A stretch of DNA of 64,000 nt from Hippophae tibetana (lineage: Eukaryota; Streptophyta; Magnoliopsida; Rosales; Elaeagnaceae), in NCBI GenBank assembly GCA_037013495.1, contig CM072810.1, forward strand, positions 81,948,449 to 82,012,448. The letters are read 5' to 3'. Each line of letters begins with the position of its first letter. The first letter of the stretch is position 1. Shown one piece after another: positions 35,405 through 46,872 of this stretch. Made by a program: the position numbers and the translations under genes. The notes beneath the pieces were generated by a model. It saw only the letters and a program-made list of their open reading frames with translations, had not been told where the DNA came from and ran no database searches.

Positions 35405-37331
35405 TGATGAGTGCTCAAAAAGCACTAAAATAACCATGATTTTATGTACCTTAATTGATTAAAAATACATATATTTATATGTTTTATCATATATTTATAT
35501 AAATTTGTCTTTTTCGGAATCACGGGTATTTTTATTGTTTTTCAGGTATTTTGGCTTAAAAACGCAATGTAAAGACTCAAAGAGGAATATTTGAAGCAAT
35601 ACATCACAAATATATCAATAAATAAGTGAGAAAAGGTCAACAAACATGGAAAAATCGGACGAAATGGGTCGAAAAGGTCAAAAAGACGGAAATCGCGCGC
35701 CGCAGCCCAGCCGTGCGCGCAGCCCAGCGCCCAGGCGCGCGCGCCCCAGCAGCCCCCCTCCGCGCGCCCAACGTGTTTTCACCCCATTTTTCACGTGCAG
35801 CCGCCCCTGTGACGTCATGCTGACGTCATTGATGACATCAGCAATTCCAATACGCGTTTTTACATTTTTTAATATTTTTTTAACATTTTTTTACTCATTT
35901 TTTCTCTCCATCCTCACCTATAAATACCCCCCTTCCCTTCACTTCAAATCACACCTTAAAAACTCACTTCTCTCTTCTTTCTTTCTCTCATTTCTTAGTT
36001 TTTAGTTTCTCTTAGTTTCTTTCTAAGTTTCTAAGCTTTTCTTAGTTTTTCTCTTAGTTTTTAGTTCAATTCTCTTAGGTTTAGTGTTCTTCTCTTTTTG
36101 AGAGGAACTTGTAATGTTTTTGTAATAATTTAGATTTTTGATTCAATATATGGAAGTGCAAATTCCGCTCGGAGGTTTTCTAGCAACGGGAATAGCGTCG
36201 AAGTTCTGTAAGGATTTTATTTTCTTTACAGTTATTTTTATGCTTTATTCTTACATGTTATATTCAACTTGTCTGTGGTTAAATTTAACTATGCTAGCTG
36301 ATTAGTAAAAATGATGTAATAACGACGTTGTTATGCTTGCGAAATATTAAATAGGCAAAAATCTTGAAAATGAATTGACTTTGTTTTTATTCAAGATTTT
36401 ATATTAAGAATGTTAGAGAGAAATATATTATTTTTCATTACAAACTTAAACCCGAAAATTAGATTTTAAGGTTTAGTTATCCGGTCTAATTTAGAGTAGT
36501 GCTCTTTTATTTGTTGGTACAATCGCCCGGTAGTTAGAGTGAAACTCTATTTCAAAAGTTTTTATAAGAATTATTATGTGAAAATGTATTGACAACATGT
36601 TTTCAATAGTGGTTTTAAAACTTGAAAGTTAGTACTCGGATAATTAAATTCTTAAGTTTAATTTGGACACCTTGAATAATGTTTAAATTGTCTAACCCCA
36701 CCAAAGGTGGCATTTAAATGGTTCATTTTCAATCTCTTAGAAAAAGGAATTAATTTAATTAAGCATATTAGTTATCAACCCCACCCATACGTGTTAATTG
36801 ATTTGTTTAGTTAACAAAGAATATCTAACCCCACCAAATGTGGTATTTATATAAAAAAGAGAGAATCAATAAAATATCAATTTATATCTTTAATAACCTA
36901 GTTAATATGAGCAAGCATAATTAATTTAGTTATTATATCCATAAATACTCCGCTAATATAAATGATAAAAATTTGCATGAATATTTATTGAATCCGTATA
37001 TATGTTTATTTTTAGATAATTATTTATTGAATTTGTATCTATGTTTATTTTTATGTTATTAGATTATATTTAATTAATCTGTATATATGTTTATTTTATG
37101 TTATTAGATTAGGAACACAAAAACCAAACTATCGTGACAGGATGTTTAGGATTTAATTTCGTTTTTAAAAGTTTGAATAATAAATTAAAAACCACATACA
37201 TTCCTTCCTTAGATCGACCTTGGGAGTATACTTATCATTTTCTTCGAAATGATTCGTGCACTTGCGAGAGTTTTATAAATATTAAAACCAAAGTATTTGC
37301 GGGAATCGGCGATGCCGGTTTTCGTTCATCA
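35405..37331 (+). repeat. Athila 5' LTR
   Basis: 1927 bp, TGATGA...TCATCA. TATA box CTATAAATAC at about 35919. A GC-rich, CpG-dense block (35690-35830) lies just upstream in otherwise AT-rich DNA. An internal short inverted repeat AAATTAGA (36456-36463)/TCTAATTT (36485-36492) marks the strand-switch point of the palindromic copy at 1112-3278. LTR-internal frames such as 35646-36005 are not genes. Confidence 0.95.
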
Positions 37332-37337
37332 AGTTTT

Positions 37338-37355
37338 TGGCGCCGTTGCCGGGGA
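37338..37355 (+). other. primer-binding site (tRNA-Asp type)
   Basis: TGGCGCCGTTGCCGGGGA, six bases after the 5' LTR end, is complementary to the 3' end of plant tRNA-Asp as known for Athila elements. Confidence 0.9.
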
Positions 37356-38271
37356 AGGAATAGCGTTTTTAAATTATTTATCAAAATTTTAAAAACATTT
37401 TTGTGCTGTAAATAATTGTGATATTTTAATAATAATCAAATTTCAAAATTCATAATAAAAAATAAAAAAATAAAATAAAAATAATTTTTTTTTAATTGTA
37501 AAATAATTTAGAAATTTGAAATTTGAAGTAAAAATTTTTACCGTTCATGAATAGTAAAAAAAAAAAATTTAAAAATTCAAAATTCAAAAAATTTTAAGTT
37601 AATAAGAAATAATATAGCGTGAATAGTAAAATAAAATTACCGTTCATAAAAAAAATTCAAAAAAAAAAAATTTCAAAAACTTAAATTTCAAAAAAAAATT
37701 TAGTTAATAAGACATTATATAGCGTGAATAGTAAAATAAAATTACCGTTCATGAATAGTAGAAAAAAAAATTACTTGAATTCATATCTAATTAACTAAAT
37801 AGCATGAAAAGTAAAAATCTAAGGGAGTTCTGTCTAGGAGACTAGTTCTTGAAGCCTTTGTGCTACTAGTCTTTCCTGGGAACGTTGCTCTGGCTAGGAG
37901 AATGGTATTTAAGGAGCCGTTTGCACCACCATTCTTTCCTGGGAGCACTCTTGGTTAATACTAATTATGTTACAAAATAAAAAAATAAAAAATAAAACAA
38001 TTTCTTTTTTTTAGGGTTTAACTAGTTTTGTTTAGTGCTTTGTATTAAATAACATGTAAATTTTTTCTAAATTTTTTATTTTGTTGACAGGAGTTTTTAA
38101 ATTTACGTTTACAATAGTCTATGCGTGGTAGGAGATCCTTAGGAAACCCTCTTACACCATATGTAAATAAATTTCATAAATTTAAACAAGTGTCAACAAA
38201 ACTCGATTCTACCCATCAACCTGTTTTTGAGCATAGAACCAAGTCTTAATCCTTTACTAGAACCAAAAGAA
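37356..38271 (+). other. Athila leader with repeats and paired stem-loops
   Basis: Non-coding leader between primer site and gag. 37530-37770 has ~110-bp diverged repeats around GTGAATAGTAAAATAAAATT and ACCGTTCATGAATAG. 37834-37942 has two similar stem-loops with compensatory stem changes (separate entry). Confidence 0.75.
37834..37942 (+). promoter_or_regulatory. tandem leader stem-loops with covarying stems
   Basis: Hairpin 1: CTAGG-AGACTAGT, 18-nt loop, ACTAGTCT-TT-CCTGG (37834-37879). Hairpin 2: CTAGG-AGAATGGT, 21-nt loop, ACCATTCT-TT-CCTGG (37894-37942). Each has 13 pairs (one G-T) with the same TT bulge. The stems differ at two positions and both partners changed to keep pairing (C-G to A-T, A-T to G-C). 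The loops contain GTGC and GCAC, which could pair with each other. Likely an RNA element such as a packaging, dimerisation or translation signal; function is inferred only. Confidence 0.65.
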
Positions 38272-39453
38272 ATGGAGGAAAACCAACATATTAGGGAAAC
38301 CACGATGAAGGAGTTTGCAAGACCGGTAATAGGCACGGCAACTGCCGCTATCCAGTTGGGGGAGGCTGCTCGGAATTACGACCTTAAAAATATTCATTTT
38401 TCTATGTTTCCTTCCTTTTATGGGTTACCTAATGAAGATTCTCTTTCCTTTATGAGAGATTTCTATGCTACGGTCCAAACATTCCCCCTCGGTATTCTAA
38501 ACGAGGATCAACTTAGGATGAGATGTTTTCCCTACACTCTAAAGGATAAGGCCAAAGCTTGGTTGATGTCACTTCCCCCAGGTTCTCTGATGACATGGGG
38601 TAACATTTACAATAAATTCATGGGAAAATTCTATTCCCATAAAAAAACATCAGAGTTGAGAGGAAAGATTGCTACTTTCTCTCAGATGGATGGAGAACCA
38701 TTCCATGAAGCTTGGGATAGGTTCAAGATGTTTCTCACTCAGTGTCCCCATCATAGCTTTCCCCTGCAGTTGCAGAACCAATTCTTTTACGATGGACTTA
38801 CACAACAATGTCAGTTCATTGTCGACAACGCTGTAGGAGGAGCAATAGGAGAAAAGACTGCCTCAGAGACGTATAACCTCTTTGAGATGTTGGGTGCTAA
38901 TTCCCAACAGAAAAGCTCCCGAGTGAGAAAAGCTGGAGTTCATGAAATCGACTCCAGTAATGAAGTTCAACAACAACTTGTTCAACTGACTAAGCAAGTT
39001 GCCCTTCTCGCTACACAAACCAACACCAATAATGAACAATATGGTTTGTACAGCAACATGGGACATGGTACTGAAGCCTGTCCATATCAAGGAGAAACAA
39101 CTGGACCTGAACAGGTCAATGTGTTGGGAGCATATCAACAGAGACCAAGGTTTGATCCCAACTCAAATACCTATAATCCTGGGTGGAGAAGTCATCCAAA
39201 TTTCTCTTGGAGGCAAAACAACCCTCCTTTCACTCAAAGCTCAAACCAGGCAGGCCAGCAATTCCACCCACCTATTCCAAGAAGCATTCCCAATAAACCA
39301 ACCTTGGAGGACAACTTGAATTCTTTTATTCAAGTCTGTAGGGATAATCAATCTAAAACCAATCAACGGTTGGACTCTGTGGAAGCTTCTATCAAAAAGG
39401 TGGAAGTTCAAGTTGAACAGTTAGTTGAACATTTGCAAAAAGGCAAAGACTAA
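38272..39453 (+). CDS. Athila gag, copy 1
   Basis: An open frame of 393 codons from ATG 38272 (the upstream in-frame TTG at 38227 is not a likely plant start). It contains a Retrotrans_gag core (about 38450-38860: FHEAWDRFK, QNQFFYDGL, NAVGGAIGEKT) and a C-terminal Gln/Asn/Pro-rich region with a coiled-coil-like tail. At the zinc-knuckle position the leading Cys pair is lost (GLYSNMGHGTEACP), whereas copy 2 has a complete knuckle. Gag forms the virus-like particle and packages RNA; this copy may do so without the knuckle. It is collinear with and clearly paralogous to the start of the next frame. A structured cassette follows 68 nt after the stop. Confidence 0.85.
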   Translation: MEENQHIRETTMKEFARPVIGTATAAIQLGEAARNYDLKNIHFSMFPSFYGLPNEDSLSFMRDFYATVQTFPLGILNEDQLRMRCFPYTLKDKAKAWLMSLPPGSLMTWGNIYNKFMGKFYSHKKTSELRGKIATFSQMDGEPFHEAWDRFKMFLTQCPHHSFPLQLQNQFFYDGLTQQCQFIVDNAVGGAIGEKTASETYNLFEMLGANSQQKSSRVRKAGVHEIDSSNEVQQQLVQLTKQVALLATQTNTNNEQYGLYSNMGHGTEACPYQGETTGPEQVNVLGAYQQRPRFDPNSNTYNPGWRSHPNFSWRQNNPPFTQSSNQAGQQFHPPIPRSIPNKPTLEDNLNSFIQVCRDNQSKTNQRLDSVEASIKKVEVQVEQLVEHLQKGKD

Positions 39454-39520
39454 TTTGAAACTTAAACAAATTCAATGAAGAGGAGACATTGAGTTTTCCA
39501 TTCTGCAATCTCCAAGCAAC

Positions 39521-39570
39521 GTCTTACTAGAAGACGATAAATTTTAGTCCTGTATGGGAGGTCACCCATT
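39521..39570 (+). other. post-gag hairpin cassette, copy 1
   Basis: CGTCTT-ACTAG-AAGACG (39521-39537) followed by ATGGG-AGGTCA-CCCAT (39555-39570). The same pair of hairpins follows the integrase stop at 44975-45022. Flanking U-rich sequence is also similar, so this is a repeated module of the element. Confidence 0.7.
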
Positions 39571-39790
39571 ATTGTATTTTCCTTTGTTTTAGTTTGCGTG
39601 TAATAAAATTCATATGAAATAAAATTCGTTTGTTTCAAAAATTCTGTCCATTCGCTTAAAAAAAAATTTAGGTTCCTTGCACTTTTTGCTTTTACGTTTT
39701 ATCAAGTTATAAATATTTCTTAGAGATATCTACTAAAAGCAAAATGTTGATACACAATAGGAGGAGGATCATTTTCAACTACAAACAACC

Positions 39791-42700
39791 ATGGGAGATG
39801 CTGAAGATAGGCGGAAAAAGATGAAAGAATATACAATGCCAATCATTGGCAATGTAACTTCCGGTATCCAATTACAAGAGGCTGCAAGGAATTATGAATT
39901 GAAAAAGATTCATTATTCTTTGTTGCCTTCCTTTTACGGTATCCCTAATGAAGACCCTTTGCATTTCATTCGAGAATTCTATGCTATTGTCCAAACCTTT
40001 CCATTACATGCAATTAATGAAGATCAACTTAGGATGAGGTGTTTTCCTTACACTCTCAAAGATAAAGCTTGGTCATGGTTCATTACTCTACAGTCAGGTT
40101 CTCTTAAAACTTGGGAGGCAGTCTATGAAATTTTTATGGGTAGGTTCTATTCCCATCAAAAGACTGTTGATCTAAGAACAAAGATAGCAACATTTTCTCA
40201 AATGTATGAAGAGCCCTTTCATGAAGCTTGGGAACGATTCAAACTCCTTTTCATTCAATGTCAAAATCATAGCTTTCCCTTACAGCTACAAAACCAATTC
40301 TTTTGTGATGGATTGACACTACAGAGTCAATACATGGTTGATAATGCTGCTGGAGGTGCTGTAGGAGAAAAGACCGCAGAGGAAACCTATAATCTTTATG
40401 AGCTGTTGGGTTCTAATTCCCAACAAAGAGGTGGTAGAAGGAAAGCAAAGGTCAATGAAGTCGGCTCTGATAATGAGATAACCTTGCAACTTGCTGAATT
40501 GACTAAACAAGTGAAATTCCTCACTTCCCACCAAATTTCAAATCAAGAGGTATGTGAAGTGTGTTGTTCAATTGGGCATGGTACTCATAATTGTTCAAAT
40601 ACTTGTGATTCTAGTGTCGATGCCATAGAGGAAGTCCAATCTTTTCAAAGGTATCATCCAAACACCTATAATCACCCAGCCTACACCCAATATCCAACAC
40701 TAAGGTCGGATAACAACCACCCTTACCCACCAAGCCAATCTTTTAAACCAACCTTAGAAGATAGCTTGAATGCTTTTATTCAAGTTAGTCGTGACAACCA
40801 ATTGATGACTAATCAAAGGTTGAACACCATGGAGGCTTCGGTTAAAAGAATTGAATCTAAAGTTGGGCAGCTAGCTGAACAAATGCAAAAGAAAGAACCA
40901 GGAAAGTTGCCCAGTCAACCAGAACAAGCAAAGGATGTTAGAACCCTTCGAAGTGGTAAGGTAGTCAATACCAGTTTACCTGAAATCTCTAACAATCTAC
41001 CTTGTAGTTCAGGTAACAAAGAAGGCGATACTCTAATCTCGCAAAAAGGAGAAACAAGTGTTAAACTTAACAAGCCTTCTGAAAAACTCATTGGGGGGTC
41101 ATCTGACACCCCCAAAATTCAAAAGACAACAGAACCACACCAGATACAAGTACCTTTTCCCCACCGGTTAAAAGAGTCCAAACAAGATAAGCAATTCAAT
41201 GATCTTTTTAATATGCTCTCTAAAGTGAATATCAATTTACCATTGTTAGAAGTGATCATGAATGTGCCCTCATATGCCAAGTTTTTCAAAGAGTTGAACA
41301 CTAAGAAAAGGAGGTATGAACTGAATGAACAAGTAGTAGTATCAGAAATTTCTAGCGCTGTACTTCAGCACAAACTACCCCCTAAGTTGAAAGACCCTGG
41401 AAGTTTTATTATAAACATAACTATGGGGGATAGGAAGGTTGCTAAAGCAATGCTTGATTTAGGTGCTAGTATAAATTTGATGCCCTACTCTATATTCTTA
41501 CAACTCAATCTAGGGGATTTAAAACCCACAACTATGTCCCTTCAACTTGCAGATAGATCTCTTAAATATCCAGAGGGAATAGTTGAGGATGTTTTGGTAC
41601 AGGTAGACAAACTGATAATACCTGTTGACTTTGTGGTTCTGGATATGCAAGAAAATCCAGCATTGGATAGAGAGCACACAATATTGCTTGGTAGACCATT
41701 TATGGCAACTACTAAAACTATTATTGATGTCCAAGATGGAAATTTGACAATGACAGTCTTAGGAGAGACTGTTCATTTTAAAGTTTTTGATTCTTCACCT
41801 TTTCCTTCTATTTCTGCCATCGATGAAATATTCGATGTTGATCCTTTGGATAATCTTGTCCAAAACACCTTTTTCCGAACCAGAATAGAAGACAAGCTTG
41901 AAACCGTTCTTACACTTGAAAAGGTTGAAGAAGATTTAGATGAGGAAATAAAGGGGTACCTTGAACAACTAGACAATAATGAAGTGATGACAAAATCTAG
42001 TACACTTTTAAATCTACCCAGTTCTTCATCTATTAAAGAGGCCAATCCACCTGAACTTGAACTCAAAGGCTTACCTGAGCACTTAAAATATGTGTTTTTG
42101 GGAGAAGGGGAAACTTATCCAGTGATAATTTCTTCAACCTTGACCAAACCACAAGAAAAGGAACTCATCAAAGTGCTTAAACAGTTTAAGAAATCTATAG
42201 GTTGGAGTATAGGGGATATAAGAGGCATTAGTCCAACAATGTGTATGCACAAGATCAACTTGGAGGACGGTGCTAAACCTGTACGAGAGGCCCAAAGAAG
42301 ACTAAACCCAAACATGCAAGAGGTAGTTAAGAAGGAAATTCTTAAATTATTAGAAGAAGGGATTATCTATCCTATTGCGGATAGTAAGTGGGTTAGTCCA
42401 GTGCATGTGGTACCAAAGAAATCTGGGATAACAGTTGTTAAGAATGACAAAAGTGAATTAGTGCCCACTAGAATAATCACTGGATAGAGAATGTGTATAG
42501 ATTTTAGGAAACTAAATTTATATACGAAAAAGGATCACTTTCCTCTTCCATTCATTGATCAAATGTTGGAAAGATTAGCTGGGCACGAATTTTACTGTTT
42601 TTTGGATGGACTGTCTGGATATTATCAAGTACCCATAGCACCAGAAGATCAGGAAAAGACCACATTTACATGTCCTTTTGGGACATTTGCTTTTCGCAGA

Positions 42701-44962
42701 ATGCCATTTGGGTTATGCAATGCCCCTGCCACGTTCCAGAGATGCATGATATCCATTTTCTCGGACATGGTGGAAAAATTCATTGAGATTTTCATGGACG
42801 ATTTCTCTGTCTTTGGGAACTCATTTGATGATTGCTTACATAAATTGACTTTGGTTTTAGAAAGATGCATTGAATGCAATCTAACCCTTAGTTGGGAGAA
42901 AAGTCATTTTATGGTTCAACAAGGGATAGTTTTAGGACATATAATTTCAAACAAGGGTATTGAAGTTGATAAGGCAAAAGTTGAATTGATATCCAAACTA
43001 CCTCCCCCTACATCTGTGAAGGGGATAAGAAGCTTCTTGGGACATGCAGGATTCTACAGACGATTTATTAAAGATTTCTCTAAAATAAGTCGTCCATTAT
43101 GTAACTTGCTATCCAAAGATGCTGATTTTGATTTCAACAATGACTGCCTTACTTCCTTTAATACCTTGAAAGATAAACTCACATCTACCCCTGTTATAAT
43201 GGCACCAAACTGGTCTTTACCCTTTGAAATAATGTGTGACGCTTCTGATTATGCAATAGGAGTAGTCCTGGGACAAAGAGTGGATAAGCGTTTACATGTC
43301 ATCTACTATGCTAGCAAAACACTCAATGATGCCCAGATGAATTACACCACCACTGAAAAGGAATTCTTGGCTATAGTATTCTCTTTAGACAAATTTCGGT
43401 CTTATTTAGTAGGATCTAAAGTGATTGTGCATTCTGATCATGCTGCTTTAAGATACCTATTAAGTAAACCAAATGCCAAGCCAAGATTAATCAGGTGGGT
43501 CTTACTCTTACAAGAATTTGACCTAGAAATCAAGGATAAGAAAGGCAGTGAAAACTTAGTAGCTGACCATTTGTCTAGGTTGATTTCTGACTTTAATTCT
43601 CTTAAAGATGAGAGTAATGACGATATAGTTGAAACCTTTCCTGATGAACAGTTATTTTTCATAGGTCCGAACCCATGGTACGCTGATATTGTAAACTATC
43701 TTGCCACTGGTGTTTTGCGACCTAACACTTCATATCAGGAGAAGAAAAGGTTTTTTAAAACTATTAAGGACTATTTCTAGGATGACCCTTATTTATACAA
43801 GATTGGTCAAGATCAAGTCATCCGGAGATGTGTACCTGAAGAAGAACATAAGAGCATTCTGACTTTTTGTCATGAACTTCATTGTGGGGGTCATTTTGGA
43901 GGAGAAAAGACAGCCCGTAAGATATTACAGTCTGGATTCTTTTGGCCCACTCTTTTTAAAGATGCTCATATGTTTTGTGCACAATGTGATAGATGTCAAA
44001 GAACAGGAAACATAAGCAAAAGAGATGAAATGCCTTTGACATCTAATTTAGTTGTTGAACTCTTTGATGTATGAGGGATTGACTTTATGGGTCCTTTTCC
44101 CCCATCTAATGGTTTTCAATACATTTTGGTTGCTGTGGATTATGTGTCCAAGTGGGTAGAAGCTATACCCACCAAAACCAATGATGCTAATGTTGTTGTG
44201 AAATTCTTGAAAGATTTCATATTCAGTAGGTTCGGAACGCCTAGAGCTATAATAAGTGATGGAGGTAGCCATTTTTATAACAAACTCTTTGATGGAGTAC
44301 TAAACAAGTACAACATCACACATAAGGTAGCTACTCCATATCATCCTCAAACTTCCGGTTTAGTGGAAGTAAGTAATAGGCAAATTAAGGGAATACTGGA
44401 ACGCACTGTGCGTCCTTCAAGGAAGGATTGGGCATTTAAGTTAAATGATGCCTTATGGGCATACCGCACCGCTTACAAAACACCTATTGGGATGAGCCCT
44501 TACCGGTTAATCTTTGGGAAAGCGTGCCACCTTCCAGTTGAACTTGAACACAAGGCTTATTGGGCAATTAAAGAGCTAAACATGGATTTAGATAAAGCAG
44601 GTGAAAAACGAGTACTCCAGCTTCATGAGTTGGAAGAAATTAGGAATGAAGCCTATGAGAATGCCAAATTATACAAGGAGCGTACTAAGCGCTATCATGA
44701 CAAGAGGCTAGTTCCTAAAACTTTTCACCCTGGAATGAAAGTTCTTTTATTTAACTCTCGTTTGAGATTGTTTCCAGGAAAGCTAAGATCAAGATGGGAT
44801 GGACCATTCAAAATAGTTCAAGTATCTGAACATGGAGTGGTAGAACTATTGGACTCCAAGACACAAAAAACGTTCAAAGTTAATGGCCATCGTGTCAAGC
44901 CTTATGTGGAAGAACCAAACAACATTGCTGAAATGGATTGCATTTGGCTGAGTAACCCTTAG
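39791..44962 (+). pseudogene. Athila gag(copy 2)-pol polyprotein, three in-frame stops
   Basis: One frame from ATG 39791 to TAG 44960. In order: gag core (39990-40400); zinc knuckle CEVCCSIGHGTHNC (C-x2-C-x4-H-x4-C) at about 40553-40594; protease (about 41400-41750, DLGAS in place of DTGA, then LGRPFMATT); RT (42230-42960, FMDDF catalytic box at about 42793); RNase H (43200-43580); integrase finger (43860-44010) and core (44080-44560). Stops are TAG 42485, TAG 43778 and TGA 44072, all where Trp is expected, i.e. TGG to TAG/TGA. No frameshift is seen. The three proteins would otherwise be of usual Athila length. Non-functional unless the stops are bypassed. Confidence 0.93.
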
Positions 44963-44974
44963 CACCAAAAAGAT

Positions 44975-45022
44975 ACGTCTTGCTAAGACGTTAAACTAAG
45001 CGCTGGATGGGAGGCAACCCAT
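44975..45022 (+). other. post-integrase hairpin cassette, copy 2
   Basis: ACGTCTT-GCT-AAGACGT (44975-44991), then ATGGG-AGGCAA-CCCAT (45007-45022), starting 12 nt after the integrase stop. Related TGGGAGGCAACCCA words are a known hallmark after Athila-type coding regions. Same arrangement as 39521-39570. Confidence 0.7.
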
Positions 45023-46829
45023 CATGTTAGGTAATTTTTTTGTTATTTGTTTTATTTACTTAATTTTATTGTTTATTTTAGTTTACTTGTATGTGAATAA
45101 TTTTTAAATTTGTTAAAACTAAAATATTTGTTGAGATGTTAGAAGTTCACAGCGATCTGTCTGTATACACTTTAATGATGAATATGATGGATGCACCTGC
45201 ATTTCTTCATTACTACTTACACATTCTCAAGAAATAGGTAATCTTTCTCCTCTTTTCTCTTTATCTTTAATTTGCAGTTGTTACATTGAGGACAATGTAA
45301 GTTCTAGGTTGGGGGTGGTGAAAAGTTACCATGCTTAATAAAATATATATATATATATATATATAAACAAATTATCACAAAAATGTATCATTTCTTTAAA
45401 TCAAATTTAAGTAAATAGTTAAGTCTTTGGTACTGTTAGATTAATTTTTGAAAACATATCATGAAATATTTTGTAATTATTTTTGATAATTAGTTAGTTT
45501 TTGTCATAACTAGTATTTCTTGATAAAATGTGGAAATTATATTAAACCCAAAATCGGTGTTTATGAATTTTTTTTAGTGGAGACTACCCTTGTGAGATAT
45601 AATTTGAGCCTAATTTCTTTTATTCAGAGTGAAATATATATTTTTTCTACTCCAAACACATTTCTTATTTATTCAAAAAGTTTAGATGATCTCTATAGGT
45701 ATTAGCATTGAATGTGTGAATTTTTTTTCATCTTAATAGAGTATCATATATTTTTGATTATTATTTTTTGTTTAGATTAAACGATTTGAGTAGAAATTGA
45801 TAGTATATGCTTATATCTCATTCATGCATGACTGCTACAAAAACAAAAAGACATATCTGGGGTTACCTAAACCAAGATCAAACAGAAAAGACACAAAATT
45901 AACCACTCACCAAAATCCAAAAAAATGTACAATCTGTACATGGGTTGACTCTCTAAAAAAATACATATATTGAAAAATATCTACAGAAAAAAAAAATAGA
46001 GAGATAAAAAATAGTATCATCTACATACTATGACCCACATTGCCTACAAAGTTGTGAGTAAAGGCTAATTACAAAAGAAAGATATAGGAAGTAATTCCCT
46101 AAAAAGTCATTGCAATTTCTTCATTTGTAAAAGCATATATCTTGAAATTCTTTCTTAATGAGTTTGATTTATGCATGAAAATAATTTTTGTATATGATAT
46201 CTTTATAATTTATACATTCGATTCCTTTCATGAGATCAATGTTAAAATAACACTTTGAGCCTTTATTCTTTATACATATGCGAACATATTAGTTCATTTC
46301 TATACATCAACTCTTTCGCATATAAATTAGTATGAGTGTTTGAACCCATAGGATTCAGTGCTTTGAGAGTATTGACTTGTGAGGAATAGAGTCGAAGCGA
46401 ATACTGATTCATGACACTGAAATTGGGTAAAAATTAAATTGATACATTTTTGAAATGAAATATGAAAATGATTTTCGACTAATTATTGTAATAAAATCAT
46501 GATTGTTTAAAGAGATTAAAATAACTTATGCTTGAGATTTTAATTATGATCTTAAAGGAGATTAAAAAGTATGAGATATTTTTGTGATATGTTGTGTTCT
46601 TTTATTCTTAAATTAATTTTTGATTGTGTTGTAATTTTAATTTTTGATTTGATTGTTTTTATCTTTACATTTAGTTCAATGTTTGTGGGTATCATTACTG
46701 AAAACCCTCACGAGACTCAAACTCGTCCACTAGGGCAACCTAGGGGTTTAACGGCTTGTTGCATAGGCTAAATGCAACCGTTTCAATCCACGAAAGTGAT
46801 TTAGGATAGTTTAATTTTTAGCTTTTATC
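45023..46829 (+). other. Athila 3' non-coding region
   Basis: 1.8 kb without an env-like frame. At 45281-45300 a perfect hairpin TTACATTG-AGGA-CAATGTAA is followed by an internal G-rich tract (GGTTGGGGGTGG, about 45307-45318), resembling an internal polypurine tract. (TA)n is at about 45343-45364. The frames 45520-45705 and 46571-46771 show no family features. Confidence 0.65.
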
Positions 46830-46872
46830 GCTTCTCTTGCTAAGAGACTAGCAAGAAGCTGGTTGGGGGTTG
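46830..46872 (+). other. hairpin abutting the polypurine tract
   Basis: GCTTCT-(CT)-TGCTA / TAGCA-AGAAGC (46830-46859) is an 11-bp stem with a two-base bulge; GGTTGGGGGTTG (46861-46872) follows and adjoins the 3' LTR, serving as plus-strand primer. Confidence 0.7.

Noticed and set aside
35646..36005. GC-rich 119-codon frame in the Athila 5' LTR (and its twin at 47094-47519)
   Set aside because: Spans the TATA box and transcription start region of an LTR, has no family features, and the two LTR versions differ by indels.
38227..38271. Earlier start for gag copy 1
   Set aside because: The frame is open upstream but begins with TTG; the first ATG is at 38272. The same reasoning moves the chromovirus start from 23080 to 23122.
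45023..46829. Search for an env-like gene in the Athila 3' region
   Set aside because: No frame above ~65 codons, no signal peptide plus transmembrane pattern of the kind reported for some Athila elements.
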